A stretch of 30,681 nt of DNA. It comes from Planctomycetota bacterium (GTDB lineage: Bacteria > Planctomycetota > Phycisphaerae > UBA1845). Position 1 is the first letter of the stretch; every line of letters begins with the position of its first letter. The notes beneath the pieces were generated by a model, which saw only the letters and a program-made list of their open reading frames with translations, was not told the origin of the DNA and made no database searches. The position numbers and the translations under genes were made by a program. The stretch is from NCBI GenBank assembly GCA_024278775.1, contig JAJRSP010000135.1, forward strand, positions 1 to 30,681. The letters run 5' to 3'. Below, piece after piece: positions 1 through 7,050 of this stretch.

Positions 1-315
1 CCCTCTGACACGCCGGTTTTTTCATGGGGGAAAGGGGGTTTTGTGCGCACGCCCACCCCTCCTGGGGCACAAGTCCGTCCCCGCGGCATCGAATCGTCGG
101 TCAGAGATTGTCACAACCAAGCAATGAATAATGCGGGCTATCCCGAAACATTCGATTGGCAGACGCAGAATAAATCGCTTTCTCGCCTCCGGCAACACCC
201 TCCAAAACAAGAAAACCCCAGCTACGACCTAGCGCGCGCCAGCCATCTCGTACAACCATAAACCGTTATGAAACAACAAATTACAGAATCGCGATCGGAA
301 TTATCAGACGTGACC
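1..315. other. Intergenic region upstream of the isc promoter
   Basis: I see no convincing gene here. The short open frames on both strands have biased, low-information translations and no good ribosome site. The T run at 17-22 could be the tail of a terminator whose hairpin lies before the window, but the hairpin cannot be seen. A small CCCC-TCCT-GGGG inverted repeat lies near 56-67. From about 240 onward the sequence becomes AT-richer, as expected on approach to the promoter at 316-344. Confidence 0.6.
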
Positions 316-344
316 TTGAAATAGGACTAACTTTGTACTATATT
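316..344 (+). promoter_or_regulatory. Predicted sigma70-type promoter of the isc operon
   Basis: TTGAAA at 316-321 and TATATT at 339-344 are separated by exactly 17 bases, a near-consensus housekeeping promoter. The start of transcription would fall near 350-352, giving a leader of about 115 bases before the regulator gene. An IscR-like operator occupies the spacer and -10 region, so bound regulator would block RNA polymerase. No experimental start is available; the call rests on the hexamers, their spacing and the position before the first gene. Confidence 0.65.
319..343 (+). promoter_or_regulatory. Candidate IscR/Rrf2 operator 1, overlapping the promoter
   Basis: This 25-base stretch aligns without gaps to the layout of the E. 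coli type 1 IscR site (ATA...GACTR-www-Y-AGTC...TAT). It keeps GACTA in the left half (325-329), the T at the Y position, GT in the right half and a terminal TAT. It shares GTACTATAT (335-343) with operator 2 at the same relative position. The left half is less symmetric than in operator 2. It overlaps the -35/-10 spacer, a classic repressor position. Confidence 0.5.
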
Positions 345-354
345 TAGTGTGGAT

Positions 355-379
355 ATATGGTACTGTTTCGGTACTATAT
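355..379 (+). promoter_or_regulatory. Candidate IscR/Rrf2 operator 2, palindromic
   Basis: This is a symmetric 25-base site: ATAT, one base, GTAC, seven bases, GTAC, one base, ATAT, centred on 367. Its length and layout match the E. coli type 1 IscR site, including ACTG-TTT-C across the centre and TAT at the end. It lies just downstream of the predicted transcription start, 36 bases (over three helical turns) after operator 1. The likely ligand is the Rrf2 regulator encoded at 468; binding is inferred from sequence only. Confidence 0.55.
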
Positions 380-467
380 GCTGCATCGCTGTTTGCCGAT
401 GCGAATAGTACGGCGAGATAAGCCGACTTTGGAATTGCAAACAAGAGGGACGGCCCGGTAAAAGACG

Positions 468-1001
468 ATGCTCGCGCTCACGAAAAAAACCGACTACGCC
501 CTGATCGCCGTCGCCTGTATGGCGAAGCGGGCCTCTTTGGCTGAGCACAACGGAGCGGTCAAACAGGAGGCGGCCGTCATGAGCGCGCGGGAGATCGCGT
601 GTCTTACCAAGGTACCGCAGCCGATCCTCACGAACATCCTCAAGACGCTAACGTCAGCGGGTATCGTGAACAGCGCACGCGGTGCCAATGGCGGCTACGC
701 GATGGCCAGGTCGGTGGTTAACATTTCGCTCCGCGAGCTGATCGTAGCGATCGAAGGACCGATTCAGTTTGTGCAGTGCGCGCTCCAACCTCCGGAAGCC
801 ACCAAGGATCCGTGCGAGTTGGAAGCGATGTGTCCGGTCCGGGGTCCAGCGCTTAGGGTACACGACCGGCTGGACTCTTTCCTGGAGCAGGTAAGTCTGG
901 CCGAGATCGTCGAGGAAGATACAGCACCCCACACTGGAGATGCCGTTCAATTAGAATCGATGCCCGGCACAGTGAGTGCGGTAACGGAGTTGACCCTATG
1001 A
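468..1001 (+). CDS. iscR: Rrf2-family Fe-S cluster regulator, IscR-like
   Basis: A 177-residue winged-helix regulator that probably senses Fe-S cluster status and represses its own operon. The N-terminal helix ([12 protein letters not shown], 4-15) and the wing and recognition part (residues 50-80, with RGANGGY at 71-77) are typical of Rrf2 proteins. The cluster-binding region has C104, C116 and C122, a CX11CX5C pattern, wider than the CX5CX5C of E. coli IscR. C122 is followed by PVR, so the fourth ligand His107 of E. coli is not at the equivalent place. In this the protein looks closer to Rrf2 regulators of SUF operons. An extra loop (about residues 22-37) lengthens the DNA-binding domain. 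A GAGGGA at 445-450 is the only ribosome-site-like sequence and is rather far from the ATG. The stop overlaps the iscS start (ATGA). The family call is firm; the symbol rests on context. Confidence 0.88.
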   Translation: MLALTKKTDYALIAVACMAKRASLAEHNGAVKQEAAVMSAREIACLTKVPQPILTNILKTLTSAGIVNSARGANGGYAMARSVVNISLRELIVAIEGPIQFVQCALQPPEATKDPCELEAMCPVRGPALRVHDRLDSFLEQVSLAEIVEEDTAPHTGDAVQLESMPGTVSAVTELTL

Positions 1002-2209
1002 GCCATGTATATCTTGACAATAACGCCACGACACCGGTCGACCCGCGTGTCCTCGAGGCGATGCTCCCCTATTTCAAGGAACGCTTCGGTAACGCCGCCA
1101 GCCGAAACCATCAGTTTGGCTGGGTCGCGGAAGAGGCCGTCGAGAAGGCCCGCAAGCAGGTTGCCGACGTGATCGGCGCGTCGTCGAAGGAAATCATCTG
1201 GACCAGTGGCGCCACTGAGGCTGACAACGAAGCCATCATCGGCGTCGCTCGGATGTACGGTGAAAAGGGAAAACACCTCATCACGAGTCGGGTCGAGCAC
1301 AAAGCGGTCATCGACCCGTGCAAATACCTGGAAACGCAGGGCTACGAAGTGACCTGGCTCGATCCAGACAAGACGGGACTGGTCAGCGCGGATAAGGTTC
1401 GCGAGGCGATGCGAGAAGATACGATCCTCGTCAGCCTCATGTTCGCCAACAATGAACTCGGCACCCTCAATCCCATCGCGGAGATCGGTGCGGCATGTAA
1501 GGAGCGGGGCGTGCTGTTCCATACGGACGCCACCCAGGCCTTCGGCAAGACACTGATCGACGTCAACGAGATGGGGGTCGATCTGCTCAGTCTATCCGCC
1601 CACAAAATCTACGGCCCCAAGGGCGTCGGTGCGTTGTACGTGCGGCGCAAGCGTCCGCGGGTACGCCTCCAACCGATCATCCACGGCGGCGGCCATGAAC
1701 GCGGGATGCGCAGCGGCACGCTCAACGTGCCCGGTATTGTCGGCTGCGGGGCGGCGGCAGAAATCGCCCGGAGCGAGATGGAACGTGAACACGAGCGGCT
1801 CTCCGGTCTTCGTGATCGCCTCTGGGCCAGACTGAGCGAACACCTCACGGATATTTATCTCAACGGCAATACGGCGCACCGCCTGGCCAACACGCTCAAC
1901 GTCAGCTTCCTTTACGTGGAAGGCGAAAGCATGATGATGGGCATGAGCGACATCGCCGTTTCGAGCGGCAGCGCCTGCACGAGTTCGTCGCTGGAGCCGA
2001 GCTACGTGCTTCGTGGTATCGGCCTCGGAGATGACCTGGCCCATAGCTCGATTCGTTTTTCGCTCGGGCGGTTCACGACGGAAGAGGACATCGACCTCAC
2101 CGTCAAAGAGGTGGTCGCCACCGTCACGCATCTGCGAAACATGAGCCCGCTGTACGACATGGCCCAAGAGGGCATCGATCTATCCAAGGTAGAATGGCAG
2201 CACCATTGA
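998..2209 (+). CDS. iscS: Cysteine desulfurase IscS
   Basis: A 403-residue PLP enzyme that converts cysteine to alanine and passes the persulfide sulfur to IscU. The fold-type I landmarks are intact: [12 protein letters not shown] at the N terminus, SGATEADN (70-77), EH101 beside the cofactor, the SAHK motif with the PLP lysine K203, and the catalytic loop SGSACTSSS with C327, matching E. coli Lys206 and Cys328. The C-terminal tail LSKVEWQHH is characteristic of true IscS, where it contacts IscU, rather than NifS or SufS. Length is as expected for the family. The ATG overlaps the regulator stop by four bases, indicating translational coupling. It acts in the cytosol as the sulfur donor for the operon. 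Confidence 0.97.
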   Translation: MSHVYLDNNATTPVDPRVLEAMLPYFKERFGNAASRNHQFGWVAEEAVEKARKQVADVIGASSKEIIWTSGATEADNEAIIGVARMYGEKGKHLITSRVEHKAVIDPCKYLETQGYEVTWLDPDKTGLVSADKVREAMREDTILVSLMFANNELGTLNPIAEIGAACKERGVLFHTDATQAFGKTLIDVNEMGVDLLSLSAHKIYGPKGVGALYVRRKRPRVRLQPIIHGGGHERGMRSGTLNVPGIVGCGAAAEIARSEMEREHERLSGLRDRLWARLSEHLTDIYLNGNTAHRLANTLNVSFLYVEGESMMMGMSDIAVSSGSACTSSSLEPSYVLRGIGLGDDLAHSSIRFSLGRFTTEEDIDLTVKEVVATVTHLRNMSPLYDMAQEGIDLSKVEWQHH

Positions 2210-2281
2210 GCGGTGAGAGAAAGATACAACGAACGACGCGGCGTCGAACGATTCCCGCCGCTACACAGGAGATAGAAAGCT

Positions 2282-2701
2282 ATGGCTTATAGCGACAAAG
2301 TGGTCGATCATTTTCAACATCCGCGCAACGTCGGTACGTTGGACACGTCCAGCAGCAACGTCGGCACGGGCATTGTCGGCGCGCCCGAGTGCGGCGATGT
2401 GATGAAACTACAGATTCAGGTAGACGACGACGAGCGCATCGTCGACGCCAAGTTCAAGACATTTGGGTGTGGCAGCGCTATTGCCAGCAGTTCACTCGCC
2501 ACCGAATGGATCAAGGGGCGCACACTCGACGAGGCCCTCGCCCTCAAAAACACGGAGATCGTCAATGAGCTCGCGCTGCCGCCTGTGAAAATCCATTGCA
2601 GCGTGCTCGCCGAGGATGCGGTTCGGGCGGCCGTTAACGACGCGCGTACGAAGATGGCCGCTGACAAGCAGCCATCAATAACGGCAACCTCGGCATCGTA
2701 A
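2282..2701 (+). CDS. iscU: Fe-S cluster scaffold protein IscU
   Basis: A 139-residue scaffold on which clusters are built from IscS-derived sulfur. All functional residues of IscU are visible: C37 and D39 in PECGDV, C63 in FGCGSA, and H105-C106 in IHCSVLAEDA. The LPPVK motif (99-103), bound by the HscA chaperone, is present, which matches hscB and hscA downstream. The C-terminal 12 residues are a low-complexity Ser/Thr/Ala tail a little longer than in E. coli. The ATG is preceded by AGGAGA at 2267-2272, a strong ribosome site. The gene lies 72 bases after iscS in the same operon. Confidence 0.97.
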   Translation: MAYSDKVVDHFQHPRNVGTLDTSSSNVGTGIVGAPECGDVMKLQIQVDDDERIVDAKFKTFGCGSAIASSSLATEWIKGRTLDEALALKNTEIVNELALPPVKIHCSVLAEDAVRAAVNDARTKMAADKQPSITATSAS

Positions 2702-2744
2702 CGAGTCGTTAGATAATACGGAAGATAATACGGAGTAGTATGGA

Positions 2745-3095
2745 ATGATCACACTCACCGAATTGGCCGCGAAGGAAGTCAAGCACATCATCAGCCAGCA
2801 GCATGAGGCCGCCCAAAAGGACGGTGGCGAAGCCAAGCCCCTGTTCCTGCGAGTCGGCGTGAAGGGCGGCGGATGCAGCGGGTTCAGCTACTCGCTGGAC
2901 CTCACCGAGGCCAAGACCGACCTGGACGAGATGGAAACCATGCATGGCGTCGATGTGATTTGCGACTCCAAGAGCTTGATCTATCTGGAGGGCACGACGG
3001 TAGACTTCAAAGATGAAGTCATGGGACGGGGCTTTGTCTTCAACAACCCCAACGCCACCAGCACGTGCGGCTGTGGCTCCAGCTTCTCCGCGTAG
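2745..3095 (+). CDS. iscA: A-type Fe-S carrier IscA
   Basis: A 116-residue HesB/IscA-family carrier that takes clusters from IscU to target proteins. The three conserved cysteines are present: C44 in GGGCSGF, and C108 and C110 in the C-terminal CGCGSSF motif. There is a short acidic and lysine insertion around residues 22-31 (QKDGGEAKP) relative to E. coli IscA. Its position between iscU and hscB is the classical one, which favours IscA over ErpA or SufA; sequence alone does not separate these cleanly. The gap from iscU is 43 bases. The following 153-base gap to hscB is the longest inside the operon. Confidence 0.93.
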   Translation: MITLTELAAKEVKHIISQQHEAAQKDGGEAKPLFLRVGVKGGGCSGFSYSLDLTEAKTDLDEMETMHGVDVICDSKSLIYLEGTTVDFKDEVMGRGFVFNNPNATSTCGCGSSFSA

Positions 3096-3248
3096 CGGAT
3101 GGGTACCCCGGTCGGTACCATGATACCGTGTCGCAGCCTGATGAGCCGCCCGAGCGGAGCGTATTATCAACCGCAGGTGCCCTCATGGTTGGGGCGGCAA
3201 CGGGCCGGCTGACGACCGGAGTGGAACAACTGCACAGGTTCGCCGACC

Positions 3249-3842
3249 ATGTCCAAGCATGCACCCCATCACACCGCGGATCAAACGACAGAGGCAGTTG
3301 CGCCACCGCCGGAAGATTACTTCGCCGTGTTGGGTCTTGCGCGGCGTTATGATCTTACGGACGCAGAGATCATGACCGCCTATCGGAAAAAAGCGCGCGA
3401 CACCCATCCAGACCGATTCGCCGGCGCGTCGGCAGAGACCATCGCCGATGCGACGCGACTCAGCGCCGCCGTCAACGAGGCCCACCGTACGCTACGCGAT
3501 CCGGTGGCGCGGGCGGCATACCTGCTCGTCATGCATGGGGGGCCCGGTCCGAACGAGGTTCGTGACGTCCCCGGCAACCTGCTGGCCGAAGTCATGATGA
3601 TGCGAGAGGAAATCGACTCGGACAAAGCAGCCAACCGGCAAGAAGCACTGGAGCGACATCGCACCACCCTCGTCCGGCGTCGTAGTGAAACACTGGAGAC
3701 GGTGGCCGCGGCCGCCGCCAAGCTCGACACCGCAAGCGAGGAAGAAAAAAAGGCGCTGCGCATCGCGCTCAACGCGATCAAGTATTATGACAACCTGCTG
3801 GAGCAACTGGCCCAAGACCCGCTCCGCGACGGACCGACGTAG
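3249..3842 (+). CDS. hscB: Fe-S co-chaperone HscB (J-domain protein)
   Basis: A 197-residue J-domain co-chaperone that delivers IscU to HscA and stimulates its ATPase. The J domain spans about residues 22-98, beginning EDYFAVLGL, with the essential HPD triad at 53-55 (THPDRF) and AYLLVMHG closing the domain. Residues 110-190 form a helical, Glu/Lys/Arg-rich segment matching the HscB C-terminal three-helix domain that binds IscU. A disordered His/Pro/Ala-rich extension of about 20 residues precedes the J domain, so the ATG at 3249 is probable but not certain. No zinc-finger domain of the mitochondrial or plant kind is seen. hscA starts four bases after the stop, so the two are probably coupled. 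Confidence 0.92.
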   Translation: MSKHAPHHTADQTTEAVAPPPEDYFAVLGLARRYDLTDAEIMTAYRKKARDTHPDRFAGASAETIADATRLSAAVNEAHRTLRDPVARAAYLLVMHGGPGPNEVRDVPGNLLAEVMMMREEIDSDKAANRQEALERHRTTLVRRRSETLETVAAAAAKLDTASEEEKKALRIALNAIKYYDNLLEQLAQDPLRDGPT

Positions 3843-3846
3843 CCCC

Positions 3847-5730
3847 ATGACCTGCGACAAAGACATCATCATCGGCATCGACCTCGGCACGACGAACTCG
3901 CTCGTCGCGTTCGCCGACGCCGGGGGACCACACCTGATTCACAAGAGCGGCACCGACGACGCGATCCTGCCGTCCGTCGTCTGCTTCGAGGAAAACGGCG
4001 TGATCGTTGGTCGAGACGCACGCGACCACGCCGTGGAGCGTCCCAAGAAAACCATCCATTCCGTGAAACGCCTGATGGGCCGCGGTCTGGAGGAGCTGAG
4101 CGCGGATATTGCCGCGCTCCCCTACGAGGTGGTCCAGAGTCCGGACGACGTGGCCGGTCGTGATATCGCCGTCGTCGCCGTTGGGTCGCACACCTATTCG
4201 CCACCGGAAATCAGCGCGTTGATCCTTCGAGAGCTGAAAAGTTGGGCCTCGGTCCATTTCGGATGTGAGGTCACCAAAGCCGTCATCACCGTGCCCGCGC
4301 AGTTCAACGACGCCCAGCGACAGGCCACGCGCGACGCCGGCACCATCGCCGGGCTGGACGTCGTACGCATCATCAACGAACCCACGGCGGCCGCCCTGGC
4401 ATACGGGCTAGATCGCGCGGAACAGGCCACCATCGCCGTCTATGATTTCGGCGGCGGCACCTTTGACGTCTCCATCCTTCGGCTGGAAGACGGCATCTTC
4501 GAAGTGCTCTCGACCAACGGCGACACCCATCTCGGCGGTGACGACTTCGACGCCCTGCTGATTGACCTGTTCACGCGGGAGATTCTCGACACCCTAGACG
4601 TCGACATCACCTCCCCAACCATTCGCCAACAGCTACGCCTGCTCTCCGAGGCGATCAAAATCCGGCTCGGTGATCACGACCAGGCCGACGTAGAGATTGC
4701 CGTGGGGCAAGACAAGGTGTACAGACGAACGGTCACGCGGGACGAATTCGAAACCATGATCGCGCCGCTCGTCACACGTACCATCGACGCCTGCTCGCGA
4801 GCGATGGCGACGGCCGGACTCACCCCGGATGCCATCGATCAGGTCGTGCTTGTCGGCGGCTCCACACGGGTGCCGCTGGTTCGCCGGCGCGTGCAGGAGG
4901 CTTTTCGATGCGAACCGTACACCGCCATCAACCCGGAACAAGTCGTCGCACTCGGTGCCGGAGTGCAAGCGTCGATCCTCGCCGGTCTCCAGCAGGACCT
5001 ACTCCTGCTTGACGTCACGCCGTTATCGCTGGGTATCGAAACCATGGGCGGCGCGGTGGGCAAGCTCATCATGGCCAACACGCGAATCCCCTGCCAGGCC
5101 ACCGAGTCGTTCACGACCTACCAGGACGGACAGGTCAACGTGAAGATCAACGTCCTCCAGGGCGAACGTGAGCTGGCGAAGGATTGTCGGTCGCTCGGCG
5201 TGTTTGAGTTGTCCGGGATACCGCCGATGCCGGCCGGCATCCCCAAGCTCGACGTCACGTTTTTGATCGACCAGAACGGCGTCCTAAGCGTCTCGGCCAG
5301 GGAGCTGCGCAGCGGCACGGTGGCCAGCGTTCAGATTGTCCCTTCGCACGGGCTGACTCGTGAGGAGGTGGAACGGCTTCGGCGTGAGGCTGTCGCCCAC
5401 GCCCGCGAGGACATGACGGCCCACCATCTGATCGACGTGCGAACGACGCTTTCGTTTGATCTGAACAAGGCCGAACGTATGCTCCGCAAACACGGGCATC
5501 TGATCGAAGCCGACTACCGTGAATCGCTCGTCGCTTCGATCCGAGAGCTTCGCGCCATGGCCGACTCTTGCGATGACCCCGTGAAGCTCAACGAGCGACG
5601 GGATGCGTTCAACAAAAGCACGATCAGACTGGCCGAGCGGGCTATGACGGCCACGCTTCAGCAGGACGACACCGACCAGACCACGGCATCACCCTGTGGT
5701 GCCACCGAAACGGCACCGGAGTCGCCGTAG
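3847..5730 (+). CDS. hscA: Hsp70-family Fe-S chaperone HscA
   Basis: A 627-residue specialised Hsp70 that uses ATP to release clusters from IscU. The ATPase domain begins [12 protein letters not shown] and contains [38 protein letters not shown] and [13 protein letters not shown] in the expected order. The interdomain linker is [14 protein letters not shown], about residues 385-398, followed by the beta substrate domain with TTYQDGQ and NVLQGER, and a helical lid. The open frame extends upstream to 3685 inside hscB, but the correct start is the ATG at 3847, just before the conserved N-terminal strand and four bases after hscB. Assignment to HscA rather than DnaK rests on position, pairing with HscB, and the absence of DnaK's long acidic C-terminal tail. 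Confidence 0.95.
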   Translation: MTCDKDIIIGIDLGTTNSLVAFADAGGPHLIHKSGTDDAILPSVVCFEENGVIVGRDARDHAVERPKKTIHSVKRLMGRGLEELSADIAALPYEVVQSPDDVAGRDIAVVAVGSHTYSPPEISALILRELKSWASVHFGCEVTKAVITVPAQFNDAQRQATRDAGTIAGLDVVRIINEPTAAALAYGLDRAEQATIAVYDFGGGTFDVSILRLEDGIFEVLSTNGDTHLGGDDFDALLIDLFTREILDTLDVDITSPTIRQQLRLLSEAIKIRLGDHDQADVEIAVGQDKVYRRTVTRDEFETMIAPLVTRTIDACSRAMATAGLTPDAIDQVVLVGGSTRVPLVRRRVQEAFRCEPYTAINPEQVVALGAGVQASILAGLQQDLLLLDVTPLSLGIETMGGAVGKLIMANTRIPCQATESFTTYQDGQVNVKINVLQGERELAKDCRSLGVFELSGIPPMPAGIPKLDVTFLIDQNGVLSVSARELRSGTVASVQIVPSHGLTREEVERLRREAVAHAREDMTAHHLIDVRTTLSFDLNKAERMLRKHGHLIEADYRESLVASIRELRAMADSCDDPVKLNERRDAFNKSTIRLAERAMTATLQQDDTDQTTASPCGATETAPESP

Positions 5731-5748
5731 AGAATCAACGTACGACCT

Positions 5749-5754
5749 AAGGAA
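5749..5754 (+). promoter_or_regulatory. Ribosome binding site that sets the fdx start
   Basis: AAGGAA lies seven bases before the ATG at 5762. It supports that codon as the ferredoxin start instead of the earlier in-frame ATG at 5696, which lies inside hscA and would add a 22-residue Arg-rich extension not seen in Fdx proteins. Confidence 0.7.
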
Positions 5755-5761
5755 CCTACGC

Positions 5762-6169
5762 ATGGGCGGAACGAACCCGTATATTCAACAACCAAACGTC
5801 ACCTTGCCGACGCGCAAGTACAAGATCACCTATCTGCCGATGGACGTAACCGTCGAGGTCGACCCCGATAAGTTCCCCTACGAACACAACGGGTTACCGG
5901 GAAGCCTTCTCGATATCGCACTGGGTAGTGGGATCGATATCGACCACGCCTGCGGCGGCGTCTGCGCCTGCTCCACCTGTCACGTCGTCGTCAAGCAGGG
6001 ACTGGACACGATCAATGAAGCCCTGGAAGAAGAGTACGACCAGCTCGAAAATGCGCCGGGGCTGCAACCCCACAGCCGGCTCGCGTGCCAGTGTGTGCCC
6101 AACGGCACGAGCGATGTCGTGGTCGTCATCCCCGAGTGGAACCGCAACTTAGTCCAGGAAGATCATTAG
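5762..6169 (+). CDS. fdx: ISC-type [2Fe-2S] ferredoxin Fdx
   Basis: A 135-residue adrenodoxin-type ferredoxin that donates electrons during cluster assembly on IscU/IscS. The cluster ligands are C64, C70, C73 and C109, spaced CX5CX2C...X35C exactly as in E. coli Fdx. The additional C68 in ACGGVCACSTCH corresponds to the non-ligand Cys46 of E. coli Fdx. The C-terminal part (ALEEEYDQLENAPG, SRLACQC) is the usual acidic partner-binding helix and closing strand. An N-terminal extension of about 20 residues precedes the ITYLPMDVTVEV strand. The gene is 31 bases after hscA and 60 before iscX. Confidence 0.95.
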   Translation: MGGTNPYIQQPNVTLPTRKYKITYLPMDVTVEVDPDKFPYEHNGLPGSLLDIALGSGIDIDHACGGVCACSTCHVVVKQGLDTINEALEEEYDQLENAPGLQPHSRLACQCVPNGTSDVVVVIPEWNRNLVQEDH

Positions 6170-6229
6170 CGGGCCGAACGACCACGGTCCCCGCATAGAG
6201 GCCACACCAACCAAGAAAGGAACGCGAGC

Positions 6230-6451
6230 ATGCCGGATGAACTCCGCTGGACCGATTCGGAAGAGATCGGCCTTCGGCTCTTTGAGGCTCATCCGAACAC
6301 GGACCCACTCACGGTTCGCTTCACCGACCTACACCAGTGGGTCTGCGCTCTGGATGGCTTTGTGGATGACCCGAAGGGTTCCACTGAAGGAAAATTGGAA
6401 GCGATCCAGATGGCCTGGCACGAGGAGTGGGCCGAAGAACACACCGAATGA
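6230..6451 (+). CDS. iscX: ISC accessory protein IscX
   Basis: A 73-residue acidic protein that in E. coli binds IscS and iron and tunes the rate of cluster assembly. Recognition is direct: LRWTDSEEIGLRLFEAHPN, DPLTVRFTDLHQWVC and the DDPKGS segment match the compact IscX family along the whole length, including the acidic C-terminal helix. AAGAAAGGAA at 6213-6222 is a good ribosome site for the ATG. It is the last gene of the isc operon. Its stop lies seven bases from the stop of the oppositely transcribed lipoprotein gene. Confidence 0.94.
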   Translation: MPDELRWTDSEEIGLRLFEAHPNTDPLTVRFTDLHQWVCALDGFVDDPKGSTEGKLEAIQMAWHEEWAEEHTE

Positions 6452-6458
6452 TAAGACG

Positions 6459-7025
6459 CTATCGCTCGTAGCGGGGAATGAGAAGACGCTTCGTGCCTGC
6501 GCGGGCGATGTTCCCCTCCGCATCCTCAAACGAAACCACCACATCGACTTCCTGGCCGGAGAGAGCTTTATCGGCCCACACCAACTGCGGCACATACCCG
6601 TCACCAAGCATCCCCGGCTTGGCGATTCTGGGAAGCTCCTTGGTATCGTAGTTCCAATCGCTGACGAGCGTTCGCTTTGTGGCCCCACCCTGGGCCCCAC
6701 CCTGTCCGTCGCGGTCGATGCGGTACAACTCAATGTGCATTGTGCCTTCGGCCAACGTGCCGCGACCGGTCCCCGGATCCAAAAACATCCGAAACCAAAA
6801 CCCCTCGACGTCGAGATCGCCGAGCCGATCCAGATTAAGCCACGGGCGCTGATCGTACATGCAGATCACCCGACGAATAATTGGCTGTCCCGGGGGCCTG
6901 CGGCGCAGCCCGGTTCCGGTTGAACGACAACCCATCCCCCCCACGACCATGCCCCACAACACCAGACTGATACTCCAGCGTCTCAGGTAAGGTCGCGGAA
7001 AGGAGCGCTGCGTTGTTGAAACCAC
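6459..7025 (-). CDS. Putative lipoprotein at the end of the T2SS operon
   Basis: A 188-residue protein of unrecognised family. The N terminus has an Arg-rich n-region, a hydrophobic stretch (SLVLWGMVVGGMG) and C33, suggesting a lipoprotein signal. The residue three before the cysteine is Gly rather than the usual Leu, so the lipobox is imperfect. The mature part alternates short predicted strands (FWFRMFLD, GTMHIELYRI, VDVVVSFED, TKRLLIPRY) and looks like a beta-sandwich. A GTG start at 7025 is chosen because GAGGTGA lies nine bases upstream. It begins 25 bases after the gspD stop on the same strand. A role as a pilotin or accessory lipoprotein of the secretin is an inference from position only. 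Confidence 0.7.
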   Translation of the reverse strand: MVSTTQRSFPRPYLRRWSISLVLWGMVVGGMGCRSTGTGLRRRPPGQPIIRRVICMYDQRPWLNLDRLGDLDVEGFWFRMFLDPGTGRGTLAEGTMHIELYRIDRDGQGGAQGGATKRTLVSDWNYDTKELPRIAKPGMLGDGYVPQLVWADKALSGQEVDVVVSFEDAEGNIARAGTKRLLIPRYER

Positions 7026-7050
7026 TTCGGTTCACCTCATCAGCGAAGCG

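Noticed and set aside
43..261. Small open frame on the + strand before the isc promoter, with an overlapping frame at 22-210 on the other strand
   Set aside because: Neither has a ribosome site or recognisable features, and they overlap each other antisense.
3102..3119. Two GGTACC hexamers 12 bases apart after iscA
   Set aside because: They slightly resemble the GTAC cores of the isc operators, but the spacing and flanks do not match and there is no promoter nearby.
3685..3846. Upstream extension of hscA to an earlier in-frame ATG
   Set aside because: It overlaps hscB by over 150 bases, and the conserved Hsp70 N terminus begins right after the ATG at 3847.
5696..5761. Upstream extension of fdx
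   Set aside because: The extension overlaps the hscA end and is Arg-rich noise; a good ribosome site precedes the ATG at 5762.
6473..6516. GGGGAA...TTCCCC inverted repeat near the convergent operon ends
   Set aside because: The arms are short with a long loop, there is no T run, and it lies inside the lipoprotein coding region.
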